DNA of 23,568 nucleotides from JBOHER01 sp050701115 (GTDB lineage: Bacteria > Actinomycetota > Actinomycetes > Mycobacteriales > Pseudonocardiaceae), in the NCBI GenBank assembly GCA_050701115.1, contig JBOHER010000136.1, positions 1 through 23,568 of the forward strand, given 5' to 3'. Below, piece after piece: positions 8,241 to 14,455 of this stretch. Numbering within the stretch: the first letter of the stretch is position 1; each line of letters begins with the position of its first letter. The notes under the pieces are model-generated. The model was not told where the DNA came from. It did not search any database and saw only the letters and a program-made list of their open reading frames with translations. Made by a program: the position numbers and the translations under genes.

Positions 8241-8829
8241 GCTCGCGGCGAGTGACGAGCGTGTGCATGTCCTGCACCGCACCGAGAAGGCGGGCCTTGG
8301 CGCCGCCTATATCGCAGGCTTCCGCTGGGGCCTGGCGCGCGAGTATGGAACGTTCGTCGAAATGGACGCCGACGGCTCGCATGCGCCCGAGGACCTGCCG
8401 CGTATTCTGGCCGCGCTGGCCACCCACGATCTGGTGATCGGATCCAGGTACGTGCCGGGCGGCAAAGTGGTGAACTGGCCCAAGCGCAGGGAGTTTCTGT
8501 CTCGCGGCGGCAACCTCTACTCCAAGCTGGCGCTCGGAGTCAAGATCAACGACATCACCGCGGGATTCCGGGCATATCGCAGGACGGTGCTGGAGAAGCT
8601 GGACCTCGACGAGATCGCCTCGCACGGCTACTGCTTCCAGATCGACTTGGCCTGGCGCACCGTGCGCGCCGGATTCGCGGTGACCGAGGTACCGATCACT
8701 TTCACCGAGCGGGAGATCGGCGAGTCGAAGATGAGCGGGTCGATCGTCCGCGAAGCGGTCGTCCAGGTCGGCCGGTGGGGCCTACGCCGACGTTTCGAGC
8801 AGTTGCGGTCGCTGTTCACCCGAGCCTGA
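8047..8829 (+). CDS. ppm: Polyprenol monophosphomannose (dolichol-phosphate mannose-type) synthase
   Basis: A 260-residue GT2-family glycosyltransferase that transfers mannose from GDP-mannose to polyprenyl phosphate, the donor for lipomannan/lipoarabinomannan extension and protein mannosylation. Motifs: VVIPTYNEREN (21-31), VVDDGSPDGTG (50-60), the metal-binding DxD in EMDADGSH (Asp107, Asp109), and FTEREIGESKMSGSIVREA near the C-terminus. No membrane domain is present, so it probably relies on Lnt as membrane partner, as described for the two-gene arrangement in M. smegmatis. ATG at 8047 has GAGGA about 7 nt upstream. The start lies inside the lnt reading frame, shifted by +1. It converges on rbpA. 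Confidence 0.93.
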   Translation: MTEGAKPISTQPPGGSDPVLVVIPTYNERENLRPVLTRLHNTLPAAHALVVDDGSPDGTGHLADELAASDERVHVLHRTEKAGLGAAYIAGFRWGLAREYGTFVEMDADGSHAPEDLPRILAALATHDLVIGSRYVPGGKVVNWPKRREFLSRGGNLYSKLALGVKINDITAGFRAYRRTVLEKLDLDEIASHGYCFQIDLAWRTVRAGFAVTEVPITFTEREIGESKMSGSIVREAVVQVGRWGLRRRFEQLRSLFTRA

Positions 8830-8840
8830 TGCAGCGCGGC

Positions 8841-8874
8841 GGAAGGCCCCGCGGCCGCTGCTCACGGGGCTTCC
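8841..8874. terminator. Bidirectional hairpin between ppm and rbpA
   Basis: GGAAGGCCCCG (8841-8851) pairs with CGGGGCTTCC (8865-8874), with one bulged G and a 13-nt loop, in the 60-bp gap between convergent genes. There is no T-tract on either side, as is common for actinobacterial terminators. Confidence 0.65.
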
Positions 8875-8889
8875 GGTCAACGGTGGATA

Positions 8890-9231
8890 TCAAGGGCGGG
8901 AGCGGCGGTTCTTGAGTTCCGCGAGGCGCTCGGTGAGCAGTTCCTCCAGTTCAGGGATCGAGCGGCGTTCGAGGAGCATGTCCCAGTGCGTCCTGGGCGT
9001 CTTGACCTTCTTCTGCTCCTGCTGGCTACCGTCGATGATCTCGGACTCGGTGCCGTGCAGCCGGCACTCCCACACCGGGGGCACTTCGGCGTCGTCGGAG
9101 AACGGAACCTCGAACTCGTGGTCCTTGGGGCAGGCGTAGCGGACGGTGCGCCGTGGCGCAAGGTCGTGGTTACGATCCGTCTCGTAGCTGACCGCTCCCA
9201 ATCTGCTACCACGGAGAACACGGTCGGCCAT
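8890..9231 (-). CDS. rbpA: RNA polymerase-binding protein RbpA
   Basis: A 113-residue protein beginning MADRVLRGSRLGAVSYETD, nearly identical to the N-terminus of mycobacterial RbpA. It also has the conserved sigma-interacting segment THWDMLLERRSIPELEELL at the C-terminal end. RbpA binds RNA polymerase holoenzymes containing the principal sigma factor and stimulates open-complex formation. The central zinc-ribbon region keeps Cys34, His38 and Cys56, and has His59 where the Streptomyces protein has a fourth cysteine, so a CHCH site is likely. ATG at 9231 is preceded by AAAGGATC. A stress promoter match lies upstream at 9284-9310. The lnt-ppm-rbpA neighbourhood is as in other actinobacteria. 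Confidence 0.97.
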   Translation of the reverse strand: MADRVLRGSRLGAVSYETDRNHDLAPRRTVRYACPKDHEFEVPFSDDAEVPPVWECRLHGTESEIIDGSQQEQKKVKTPRTHWDMLLERRSIPELEELLTERLAELKNRRSRP

Positions 9232-9283
9232 GATGTGATCCTTTCAGTCGGCTCGGGTGAGCCAGGGTGATGCTCACACTATG

Positions 9284-9310
9284 CAACGAACGGCAGGTTC
9301 CTCGGATTCC
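9284..9310 (-). promoter_or_regulatory. SigR/SigH-type promoter of rbpA
   Basis: On the minus strand GGAAT (plus 9306-9310) is separated by exactly 18 nt from GTTG (plus 9284-9287). This matches the GGAAT-N18-GTT pattern of Streptomyces SigR and mycobacterial SigH promoters. Transcription would begin near 9277 and leave a leader of about 46 nt before the rbpA ATG. rbpA is a known SigR target in S. coelicolor. Confidence 0.75.
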
Positions 9311-9583
9311 CGAATGGACCAGTAGGCGCTCGGTCGCACGCTGTAACGCTGCGGTTCAGCTTGCGGTAGAGAGAGCCCGAGAGGCAGCTGACGTGACGGC
9401 ATCGTGGCCGTCGACATGCAGATACCCCCCTTATGGGTTAACAGGTGGTGATCTCGGTCGATCTAGTGCCCGTTGGTGGGCGGCAATAGCGTCGATGTGC
9501 GGACTGGCGCGGTCGGCGCCCCAAGCAGTTTAGATTACGCACAGTAGCGTCCAACGGTAAGGGGTGAGGGTTATAGCTCACAC
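9311..9583. other. Intergenic region upstream of rbpA
   Basis: No gene is recognised. It holds a 6-bp hairpin, GACGGC (9395-9400) with GCCGTC (9407-9412). A housekeeping rbpA promoter may also lie here but could not be identified with confidence. Confidence 0.4.
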
Positions 9584-9604
9584 TCCTGGCCTAATCCGCC
9601 AGGA
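9584..9604 (-). terminator. Hairpin terminator of the MFS gene
   Basis: TCCTGGC (9584-9590) and GCCAGGA (9598-9604) form a perfect 7-bp stem with a 7-nt loop, directly after the stop codon of the minus-strand MFS gene at 9605. No U-run follows. Confidence 0.6.
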
Positions 9605-11032
9605 TTAGAGAACGGCAGGTTCAGGATTTCCGACCGCCCTGATCGCTCTGCGTACCGGAACCCGCGTGAGCAAGATGAAGCCGACGATGAAGAACGCGGT
9701 CAGCGCGATGATGGCCGGCCGGAAGGAGCCGGTCATTTGACCGATCACCCCGAACAGCAGCGGCCCCAACCAAGAGGTGCCCTTCTCGCTGATCTGATAG
9801 AGCGAGAAGTACTGCGTCTCCTTGCCCGCCGGGATCATCTGGCTGTACAGCGAGCGGGACAGTGCGTTGGTGCCGCCAAGCACGAGGCCGATGCCCGCGG
9901 CGACGGCGTAGAACTGGAGTTCATGCCCTGCCTCGATGAAGTAGGCGAAGCACAGCACGACCACCCAGGCCACCAGGCTGCCCAGGATCGTTCGCTTCGC
10001 GCCGAACCGCCGGGCGATCAAGCCGTGGATCACGGCACCCACGTAGGCGACGAACTGAATCACCAGGATCGTGACGGTCAGCGTCTCGGTGGAGAACCTG
10101 AGTTCCTCGGTCCCGTAGATCGCGGACACGTTGGCCACGGTGGAGATTCCGTCGGTGTAGATCAGATAGGTGCCCAGGAATGCCAGGGTCAGCGGAAACG
10201 CCATCGCCTTCTTGAGCGTGTCGCGCAACTCGATGAATCCACCTGCCAGCACCGAGGCTCCGGTTTCCGGACCGTGCGGTGGCTGGCGGTTCTTCAGCAC
10301 GACGAGTGGGATGATCGCGAAGAATGCCCACCACAGCCCCGAGGACAGGAAGCAGAGCCGGACCGCGCCGTCCAGCGTCATCCCGAGCGCTTCATGGAAG
10401 GTCACCAACACGACCTGTAAGCCCAGCGCGACGCCGCCACCGAGATAGCCGAATGCCCAGCCTCGGGTAGACACATGATCTCGCTCGTCCGCGGTCGCGA
10501 TCTCGGGCAGGAAGGCGTAATACATCACCACCGACGAGCCCCATCCGATCTCCCCGACGATGAACAGTGCGGACCCGAGTTGCCAGTCATCGCCTGCCAC
10601 GAACACCATCAGCGCGGTGGCGGAGGCACCCAGGACGGTGAAGATGGCCAGCATGCGCTTCTTGTACTGGGAGCGGTCCGCGATCGCGCCGATGATCGGC
10701 AGGATGATCACCTGAACCACGGTGCCCACCGAGAGCAGGTACGCCCACAGCGCGCCCGCGGGGAACTGCAGCAGGCCGAACAGGGTGATATCGCAGTTCT
10801 GCAGGGCGTGTTCGACGCCGTCCGGTCCGATGCAGGGTGTCGGGCCGTTGAGTTCGGTATTGGCCCGTGCGTCGTTCTTCGCCACCGAGGTGAGGTAGAG
10901 CGCGCCGAACACCGTGGTCACCGACGTGTTGAAGGTCTGGTTGGCCCACTCGTAGAAGTACCAGCCGCGCTGCTCGCGTCGCCGAGTCGCGGGATCAGCC
11001 GCAGGGGCTGGTCCGATGTGGTTGATCGTCAT
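9605..11032 (-). CDS. UMF1/Atg22-like MFS transporter
   Basis: A 475-residue membrane protein with about twelve predicted helices. The N-terminal YFYEWANQTFNTSVTT resembles the 'YDWANSAF' signature of the UMF1/Atg22 family. IGAIADRSQYKKR is the MFS loop 2-3 motif, and VVMYYAFLPEIATADERDHVST is another family-typical stretch. Transport substrate is unknown; the yeast relative exports amino acids from vacuoles. A loop with two cysteines (about residues 67-80) lies between the first two helices. ATG at 11032 has GAGGTGG immediately upstream. It is divergent from the Rpf-like gene and followed by a hairpin. Confidence 0.85.
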   Translation of the reverse strand: MTINHIGPAPAADPATRRREQRGWYFYEWANQTFNTSVTTVFGALYLTSVAKNDARANTELNGPTPCIGPDGVEHALQNCDITLFGLLQFPAGALWAYLLSVGTVVQVIILPIIGAIADRSQYKKRMLAIFTVLGASATALMVFVAGDDWQLGSALFIVGEIGWGSSVVMYYAFLPEIATADERDHVSTRGWAFGYLGGGVALGLQVVLVTFHEALGMTLDGAVRLCFLSSGLWWAFFAIIPLVVLKNRQPPHGPETGASVLAGGFIELRDTLKKAMAFPLTLAFLGTYLIYTDGISTVANVSAIYGTEELRFSTETLTVTILVIQFVAYVGAVIHGLIARRFGAKRTILGSLVAWVVVLCFAYFIEAGHELQFYAVAAGIGLVLGGTNALSRSLYSQMIPAGKETQYFSLYQISEKGTSWLGPLLFGVIGQMTGSFRPAIIALTAFFIVGFILLTRVPVRRAIRAVGNPEPAVL

Positions 11033-11309
11033 GCCACCTCGCTGGACTGCTGACCGGACCGGGTGTCCGTTGCGCTACGGCCACGGATCACGACGGTGAG
11101 CGGAGACTACTGGCCCACGGCCACAAGTTCCGTAGCGCCGTGCGGATCGTTCTCGATTCGCCGCAGTTCCGCAGCGAAATCGGCGCGCCCATCGCAAGGA
11201 AACGCCGCAGAAGGCGTGTCGGTCGCGCCCTGCGCGGCTGAGGTGTGTGATACTGGTGGTTTTCATGTGTCAGTTGTGATTCATGTGCATATTGTTTACT
11301 GTGCTCGTT
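11033..11309. other. Divergent intergenic region, MFS gene and Rpf-like gene
   Basis: Two structural signals are visible. GCGCTACGG (11072-11080) and CCGTAGCGC (11130-11138) form a perfect 9-bp long-range inverted repeat, with ACGGCCAC repeated directly inside or near it. TTCATGTG occurs twice in direct orientation, at 11262-11269 and 11280-11287, just before the Rpf-like gene. GATACT at 11249-11254, preceded by TGT, could be an extended -10 element. The sequence does not resemble the c-di-AMP (ydaO) riboswitch often found before actinobacterial rpf genes. Confidence 0.4.
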
Positions 11310-12026
11310 ATGGACCAACCTCGGCGTGGGCCAATGGGGCGAGCGTTCATCCGGGCCGCCGTGGTTCTGCTCGCGGCAACTGGCGTGCACATCGGCGCTC
11401 CGGTGGTGGCTGCTGCCGACCCGTCCTATGCGGCGTGGGACAAGCTGCGCATGTGTGAGTCCAGCAATCGGTACTCGGTCAATACCGGCAGCGGCTACTA
11501 CGGCGCCTATCAGTTCGATATGCCGACCTGGCGCAGCGTCGGGGGAAAGGGTCGCCCGGATCAGGCGAGTCCGAAGGAGCAGGACCACCGGGCGCTGTAC
11601 CTATACCGGATGCGCGGCTGGCAGCCGTGGGAATGCGCCAACGAGAACTTTCTCAACCTGCGCGGCGACCGTGACGCGCGCAGCAAGCGGGTGCCGACGT
11701 ACGCGGAGTCGGCCTATATCGGCGGCGGGGGAGCCCCGGAACCCAAGCCGAAGCCTCCGCCGGATTCGGGCGAGGGAGCGACCTCGATGCCACCGTGGCC
11801 GGGCGTGGTGTATGCCTACGGCGACTGCGCCAGGGAACTCACAACGTTCCAGCGCCGTATGAACGACTTCGAGTTAGGTTACACCTTCATCGGAACGGGT
11901 TGCTACTACGAGCAGACCAGGAAGGCCGTGCTCGCCCTGCAGCGCGCCAACGGGATCAACGACTCAGGCCGGCTCGGACCCAAGACATGGAAGGCGGCAT
12001 GGAAGGGCAAGCCACCGAAGGGTTAG
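11310..12026 (+). CDS. Secreted Rpf/transglycosylase-like protein with peptidoglycan-binding domain
   Basis: A 238-residue exported protein. A signal peptide (about 1-36, ending VVAAA before DPS) is followed by an Rpf-type lysozyme-like domain (about 38-110): WDKLRMCESSNRY with catalytic Glu50, YGAYQFDMPTWRSVGG, and GWQPWEC with Cys49/Cys109 as a probable disulfide. A Pro-rich linker (142-165) leads to a PG_binding_1-like domain (about 172-232, LTTFQRRM... AVLALQRANGI... LGPKTW). It probably cleaves peptidoglycan glycan chains. The start is uncertain: ATG at 11283, 11310 and 11334 are in frame and none has a clear Shine-Dalgarno sequence. I chose 11310 because it gives a normal basic n-region; TTTACT nine nt upstream could be a -10 of a leaderless transcript. 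The stop overlaps that of the convergent GDPD gene. Confidence 0.88.
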   Translation: MDQPRRGPMGRAFIRAAVVLLAATGVHIGAPVVAAADPSYAAWDKLRMCESSNRYSVNTGSGYYGAYQFDMPTWRSVGGKGRPDQASPKEQDHRALYLYRMRGWQPWECANENFLNLRGDRDARSKRVPTYAESAYIGGGGAPEPKPKPPPDSGEGATSMPPWPGVVYAYGDCARELTTFQRRMNDFELGYTFIGTGCYYEQTRKAVLALQRANGINDSGRLGPKTWKAAWKGKPPKG

Positions 12027-12808
12027 GCGCAGGCAGGCCACGCGCCGCGCTCGAGCAGGACTGAACGCAGCAGGTCGGGCCGGTCGGTCACGATGCCGTC
12101 CACGCCCGTGTCAAGCAGGAGACGCATCTGGTCGGCGTCGTCGATCGTCCACACGTGGACCTCGGCGCCATACCGATGAGCCATCCGTACGAACGACTCG
12201 TTCACCAGGGACAACCTGCGGTATCGCATGGGCACCTGGGCCATCACGCCCCGGGTGAGAAACCTCAGACTCACCAGCGGCAGCCGGCAGTTACCCCAGA
12301 CGACTCCCGCGGAGATAGGGCCCATCGCCATGGTCAGCTTGGGGCCGCCGAACCTACGGATGCGGCGCAAGCGACCCGCGGAGAACGACGCGGCTGCGAC
12401 CCTGTCCAATGAGCCGGTGCGGTTGATGACGCGGACAAAGGGTTCGACCGCGGCGTCGATCTTGACGTCGATATTGAAGTGAGCGTTCGGGAGTTCTTCG
12501 AGCACGTCTTCGAGCCTGCTGATCGACTCCTTGCCCGCGATGCGGGCCTGACGCACCTCTGACCACGGTAACGAGGCAACAATCCCCGATCGATCAGTTG
12601 TTCGATCGAGGATCGGGTCGTGGTGCACGACGACGACGCCGTCCGAGGTGACCTGGACGTCGGTCTCCAGGTGGTGGTATCCCTCGTCCGCGGCACGCCG
12701 GAATGCGCTGAGCGAGTTCTCCATGCCATCGAGTTCGTCGATGTGCCAGCCACGGTGCGCGAAGGCGCGGGGCACCGGGCTCGCCAGGTATGCGTGCTGG
12801 ATGGACAC
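12023..12808 (-). CDS. Glycerophosphodiester phosphodiesterase
   Basis: A 261-residue cytosolic GDPD-family TIM-barrel protein that hydrolyses glycerophosphodiesters to glycerol-3-phosphate and an alcohol. Motifs: AFAHRGWH (His18, Arg19), MENSLSAF (Glu30), HLETDVQVTSDG (Glu48, Asp50) and VVHHDPILDRTTD (His63). The C-terminal VHVWTIDDADQM and GVDGIVTDRPDLL are typical of the family. No signal peptide is seen. The start is GTG at 12808, with only a weak upstream site, and could be off by a few codons. Its TAA shares bases with the TAG of the Rpf-like gene (TTAG at 12023-12026). It is divergent from the zinc-finger gene. Confidence 0.9.
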   Translation of the reverse strand: MSIQHAYLASPVPRAFAHRGWHIDELDGMENSLSAFRRAADEGYHHLETDVQVTSDGVVVVHHDPILDRTTDRSGIVASLPWSEVRQARIAGKESISRLEDVLEELPNAHFNIDVKIDAAVEPFVRVINRTGSLDRVAAASFSAGRLRRIRRFGGPKLTMAMGPISAGVVWGNCRLPLVSLRFLTRGVMAQVPMRYRRLSLVNESFVRMAHRYGAEVHVWTIDDADQMRLLLDTGVDGIVTDRPDLLRSVLLERGAWPACA

Positions 12809-12861
12809 GACTTCAGTGTGCCGCTTCGGCGTGGCCGCGAGGTGAGCGCCGGATGGCCGGA

Positions 12862-12867
12862 TAAAGT
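12862..12867 (+). promoter_or_regulatory. Candidate -10 of the leaderless zinc-finger gene
   Basis: TAAAGT is 7 nt before the GTG at 12875. This spacing puts the transcript start on the start codon; no Shine-Dalgarno sequence is present. Confidence 0.45.
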
Positions 12868-12874
12868 CACTTCC

Positions 12875-13255
12875 GTGGAGACGGTCAAGGAGGTCAATTC
12901 GTCAAGTGACGAATTGACCCTCAGGTCAGCGGAAGTCAAGTCGCGACACTGTGGGTGGTGCGGCGTGCGGTTGACCGATGTGGGCGCCGTGGGGCGTCGT
13001 CGGCGCTACTGCGGCCAGTCGTGCAGGCAGCGCGCCTACGAACGCCGAGTGGCGGTGCAGCGCAGCGGTCTGCCGGACGATTCCGTGGTGTTGTCAGAGT
13101 CAGAGATCATCGCGTTGCAAGATCGGCTTTTTCAGCTGCGGTGCGCGGCGGAAGACGTCGTCACGGCCGCCGACGACGGTGCTCAGGCCGCCGAACTGCG
13201 CCAACTGGCCTCGGAGATCGCCCGTACCGCCAAGGGACTTGAGCAGTTGCGCTGA
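12875..13255 (+). CDS. Small zinc-finger protein of unknown function
   Basis: A 126-residue protein with a Cys4 motif near the N-terminus: CGWC (Cys26, Cys29) and YCGQSCRQRAYERR (Cys46, Cys50). Basic residues lie between the pairs and after them, as in a zinc ribbon followed by a basic helix. The C-terminal half (about 70-126) is predicted alpha-helical and rich in Ala, Glu and Leu. Short actinobacterial proteins with this 'RRRYC...SCRQRAYE' pattern are common but uncharacterised, and a DNA-binding role is only a guess. The frame is open well upstream into the GDPD gene, but GTG at 12875 is the last usable start before the finger and has a leaderless-type -10. A perfect 28-bp palindrome lies inside codons 6-15. 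Confidence 0.7.
   Translation: METVKEVNSSSDELTLRSAEVKSRHCGWCGVRLTDVGAVGRRRRYCGQSCRQRAYERRVAVQRSGLPDDSVVLSESEIIALQDRLFQLRCAAEDVVTAADDGAQAAELRQLASEIARTAKGLEQLR
12892..12919. promoter_or_regulatory. Perfect 13-2-13 palindrome (operator-like)
   Basis: GGTCAATTCGTCA (12892-12904) and TGACGAATTGACC (12907-12919) are exact reverse complements separated by AG. The site lies about 18-45 nt after the predicted transcription start of the zinc-finger gene. A related palindrome is found at 13269-13295; both share the half-site TGACGAAT. Confidence 0.7.
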
Positions 13256-13268
13256 CCCGGAATCCTGG

Positions 13269-13295
13269 ATTGATTTGTCACGGTGACGAATCAAT
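13269..13295. promoter_or_regulatory. Second palindrome, 13-1-13 with one mismatch
   Basis: ATTGATTTGTCAC (13269-13281) and GTGACGAATCAAT (13283-13295) match at 12 of 13 positions around a single G. It lies between the zinc-finger gene and the AhpD-like gene, upstream of the latter's predicted promoter. It could be an operator, or a terminator hairpin of the zinc-finger gene. The half-site TGACGAAT is shared with 12892-12919. Confidence 0.65.
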
Positions 13296-13324
13296 GCAGG
13301 GGAGAGGGGAGTGGACGTTCCGGA

Positions 13325-13330
13325 TACGGT
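13325..13330 (+). promoter_or_regulatory. Candidate -10 of the leaderless AhpD-like gene
   Basis: TACGGT is 6 nt before ATG 13337 and fits the spacing of leaderless actinobacterial genes. Confidence 0.45.
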
Positions 13331-13336
13331 GGTGCT

Positions 13337-13918
13337 ATGAGTGACGAGATCAGCAGGTTCGGGTCCGTGCGGTTGGACGATCTTCCTGAGGACCTCAGGG
13401 AACGGATCGGTGCGGTCGCGGAGAAATCGGGATTCGTACCCAATGTGTTCCTTGCGCTGGGCCACCGACCCGACGAGTTGCGGGCATTCTGCGACTACCA
13501 CGACGCACTGATGGATCGTGATTCCGGACTGTCGAAGGCAGAACGGGAGCTCGTCGTGGTGGCCACGTCGGCCGCCAATCACTGCACGTACTGCATCGTG
13601 GCGCACGGAGCGATCCTGCGGGTGCGGGCGAAGGACGCACAGCTCGCCGATATCGTGGCGGCCAATCCCTGGGGCGCACCGCTGGACCCCAGATGGCGAG
13701 CGATCGTCGACCTCGCACTGTCGCTGGCCCGCGATTCCGAACGCTTCGGCGAACCCGAGCTGGCGGCCGCACGTCAGGCGGGGCTGACCGACGAGGAGAT
13801 CTGGGACACCGGTGCGATCACCGCGTTCTTCGCCATGTCCAACCGGCTCGCGCAGCTGATGTCGTTGCGACCCAACGACGAGTTCTACCTGATGGGCCGG
13901 GTGGCCCGCGACGGCTAG
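13337..13918 (+). CDS. AhpD-like peroxidase-related (carboxymuconolactone decarboxylase family) protein
   Basis: A 193-residue protein of the AhpD/CMD fold. The redox motif is NHCTYCIVAHGAILR: Cys83 and Cys86 form the CxxC, His90 follows four residues later, and Glu71 lies 12 residues before Cys83, the same spacing as the proton-relay Glu118/Cys130/Cys133/His137 of M. tuberculosis AhpD. It therefore probably has disulfide reductase or weak alkylhydroperoxidase activity; the partner and substrate are unknown. The C-terminal part (FFAMSNRLAQLMSLRPNDEFY) resembles the 'uncharacterised peroxidase-related enzyme' group. The frame is open back to 13283, but ATG 13337 gives the family N-terminus. 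It lies downstream of the zinc-finger gene and may share regulation through the two palindromes. Confidence 0.85.
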   Translation: MSDEISRFGSVRLDDLPEDLRERIGAVAEKSGFVPNVFLALGHRPDELRAFCDYHDALMDRDSGLSKAERELVVVATSAANHCTYCIVAHGAILRVRAKDAQLADIVAANPWGAPLDPRWRAIVDLALSLARDSERFGEPELAAARQAGLTDEEIWDTGAITAFFAMSNRLAQLMSLRPNDEFYLMGRVARDG

Positions 13919-14083
13919 CCGCCTGGTCACACGGTCCGCGGCCACTTCTCGGCCCAGGCCACACGGTGCGCCGATAAGGGACATTATGTTAAGTAAAGTT
14001 CCGACGAGCGATCCGGCCTAGGCCGGTGGGCGATTTCGGCGAGCCGTCAGCATCTCCCCTTGCGGCAGGCTCACGCCTGAGGC
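13919..14083. other. Intergenic region with an AT-rich patch
   Basis: No gene. A short AT-rich stretch at about 13981-14003 (containing TTATGTTAAGTAAAG) stands out from the GC-rich surroundings. It may be the surviving promoter of the broken regulator that follows. Confidence 0.35.
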
Positions 14084-14272
14084 ATGGCGCCCGGCAAGGC
14101 AGCCGAGTTCGACACGCGACTGCCTCACTGGTTCGGTGGCACCGGCCAAAGCCCCGCCGAGATCCTCAGCCTCTTCGGCAAACAGGGCGAACGCATGCAC
14201 GTCCGCGCCAAACCCCCGTCCACCCGAAAAACCGGCGCAACCGCTGAACCCTCACAACAGGCGTTCAGATAA
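14084..14272 (+). pseudogene. Remnant of a regulator C-terminus (XRE/cupin-like)
   Basis: A 62-residue frame whose first 45 residues (EFDTRLPHWFGG, SPAEILSLFGKQGERMHVRAK) look like the C-terminal cupin-type end of an HTH/XRE-family transcriptional regulator. The frame has a stop codon (TGA, 14078-14080) just before its ATG, so no N-terminal DNA-binding domain remains. The last part (STRKTGATAEPS) does not look conserved. The family assignment comes from recall of the DTRLPHWFG...GKQGERMHVRA pattern and needs a search. If right, this is debris of a decayed gene in the accessory segment. Confidence 0.4.
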
Positions 14273-14437
14273 GGAGTGCTACTCAAAACCGACCCAGCGA
14301 CGGTGTTCTCCAGGGCCCGCTGGGCCGGGGCGAGTGGTCGGTGCGGGTAACAGCACCATTCGCAACCACCCACCGCGTGAATAGCGCGAGTTTTGAATGA
14401 GACACAAGCTTCAATAACCGAGTGCGCCGTTATACAT
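14273..14437. other. Intergenic, no gene recognised
   Basis: No conserved frame, RNA gene or clear repeat is seen. A minus-strand open frame runs through this stretch and into the HAD gene in another frame but has no recognisable content. Confidence 0.4.
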
Positions 14438-14452
14438 CGAGCACACCGCTCG
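14438..14452 (-). terminator. Small hairpin after the HAD gene
   Basis: CGAGC (14438-14442) and GCTCG (14448-14452) form a 5-bp stem with a 5-nt loop, 3 nt beyond the stop of the minus-strand HAD gene. An AT-rich stretch (ATGTATAA) follows on the minus strand. The stem is short, so this is a weak call. Confidence 0.35.
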
Positions 14453-14455
14453 TCT

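Noticed and set aside
11063..11309. c-di-AMP (ydaO) riboswitch before the Rpf-like gene
   Set aside because: The conserved core elements of that riboswitch are not present.
11063..11458. Plus-strand 131-residue frame before and across the Rpf-like gene
   Set aside because: It is out of frame with the well-supported Rpf-like gene and has no domain; the region is better explained as a leader.
1496..14356. An 18-bp identical string (CGGTGCGGGTAACAGCAC) at 1496-1513 and 14339-14356
   Set aside because: Identity stops abruptly on both sides. The first copy is coding sequence (end of the FAD oxidase gene), the second has no coding context. Probably chance in GC-rich DNA, or at most a tiny relic.
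14273..14455. Possible tRNA or attachment site near the accessory segment
   Set aside because: No cloverleaf-like or T-loop sequence was found, and no direct repeat pair flanks the segment within the window.
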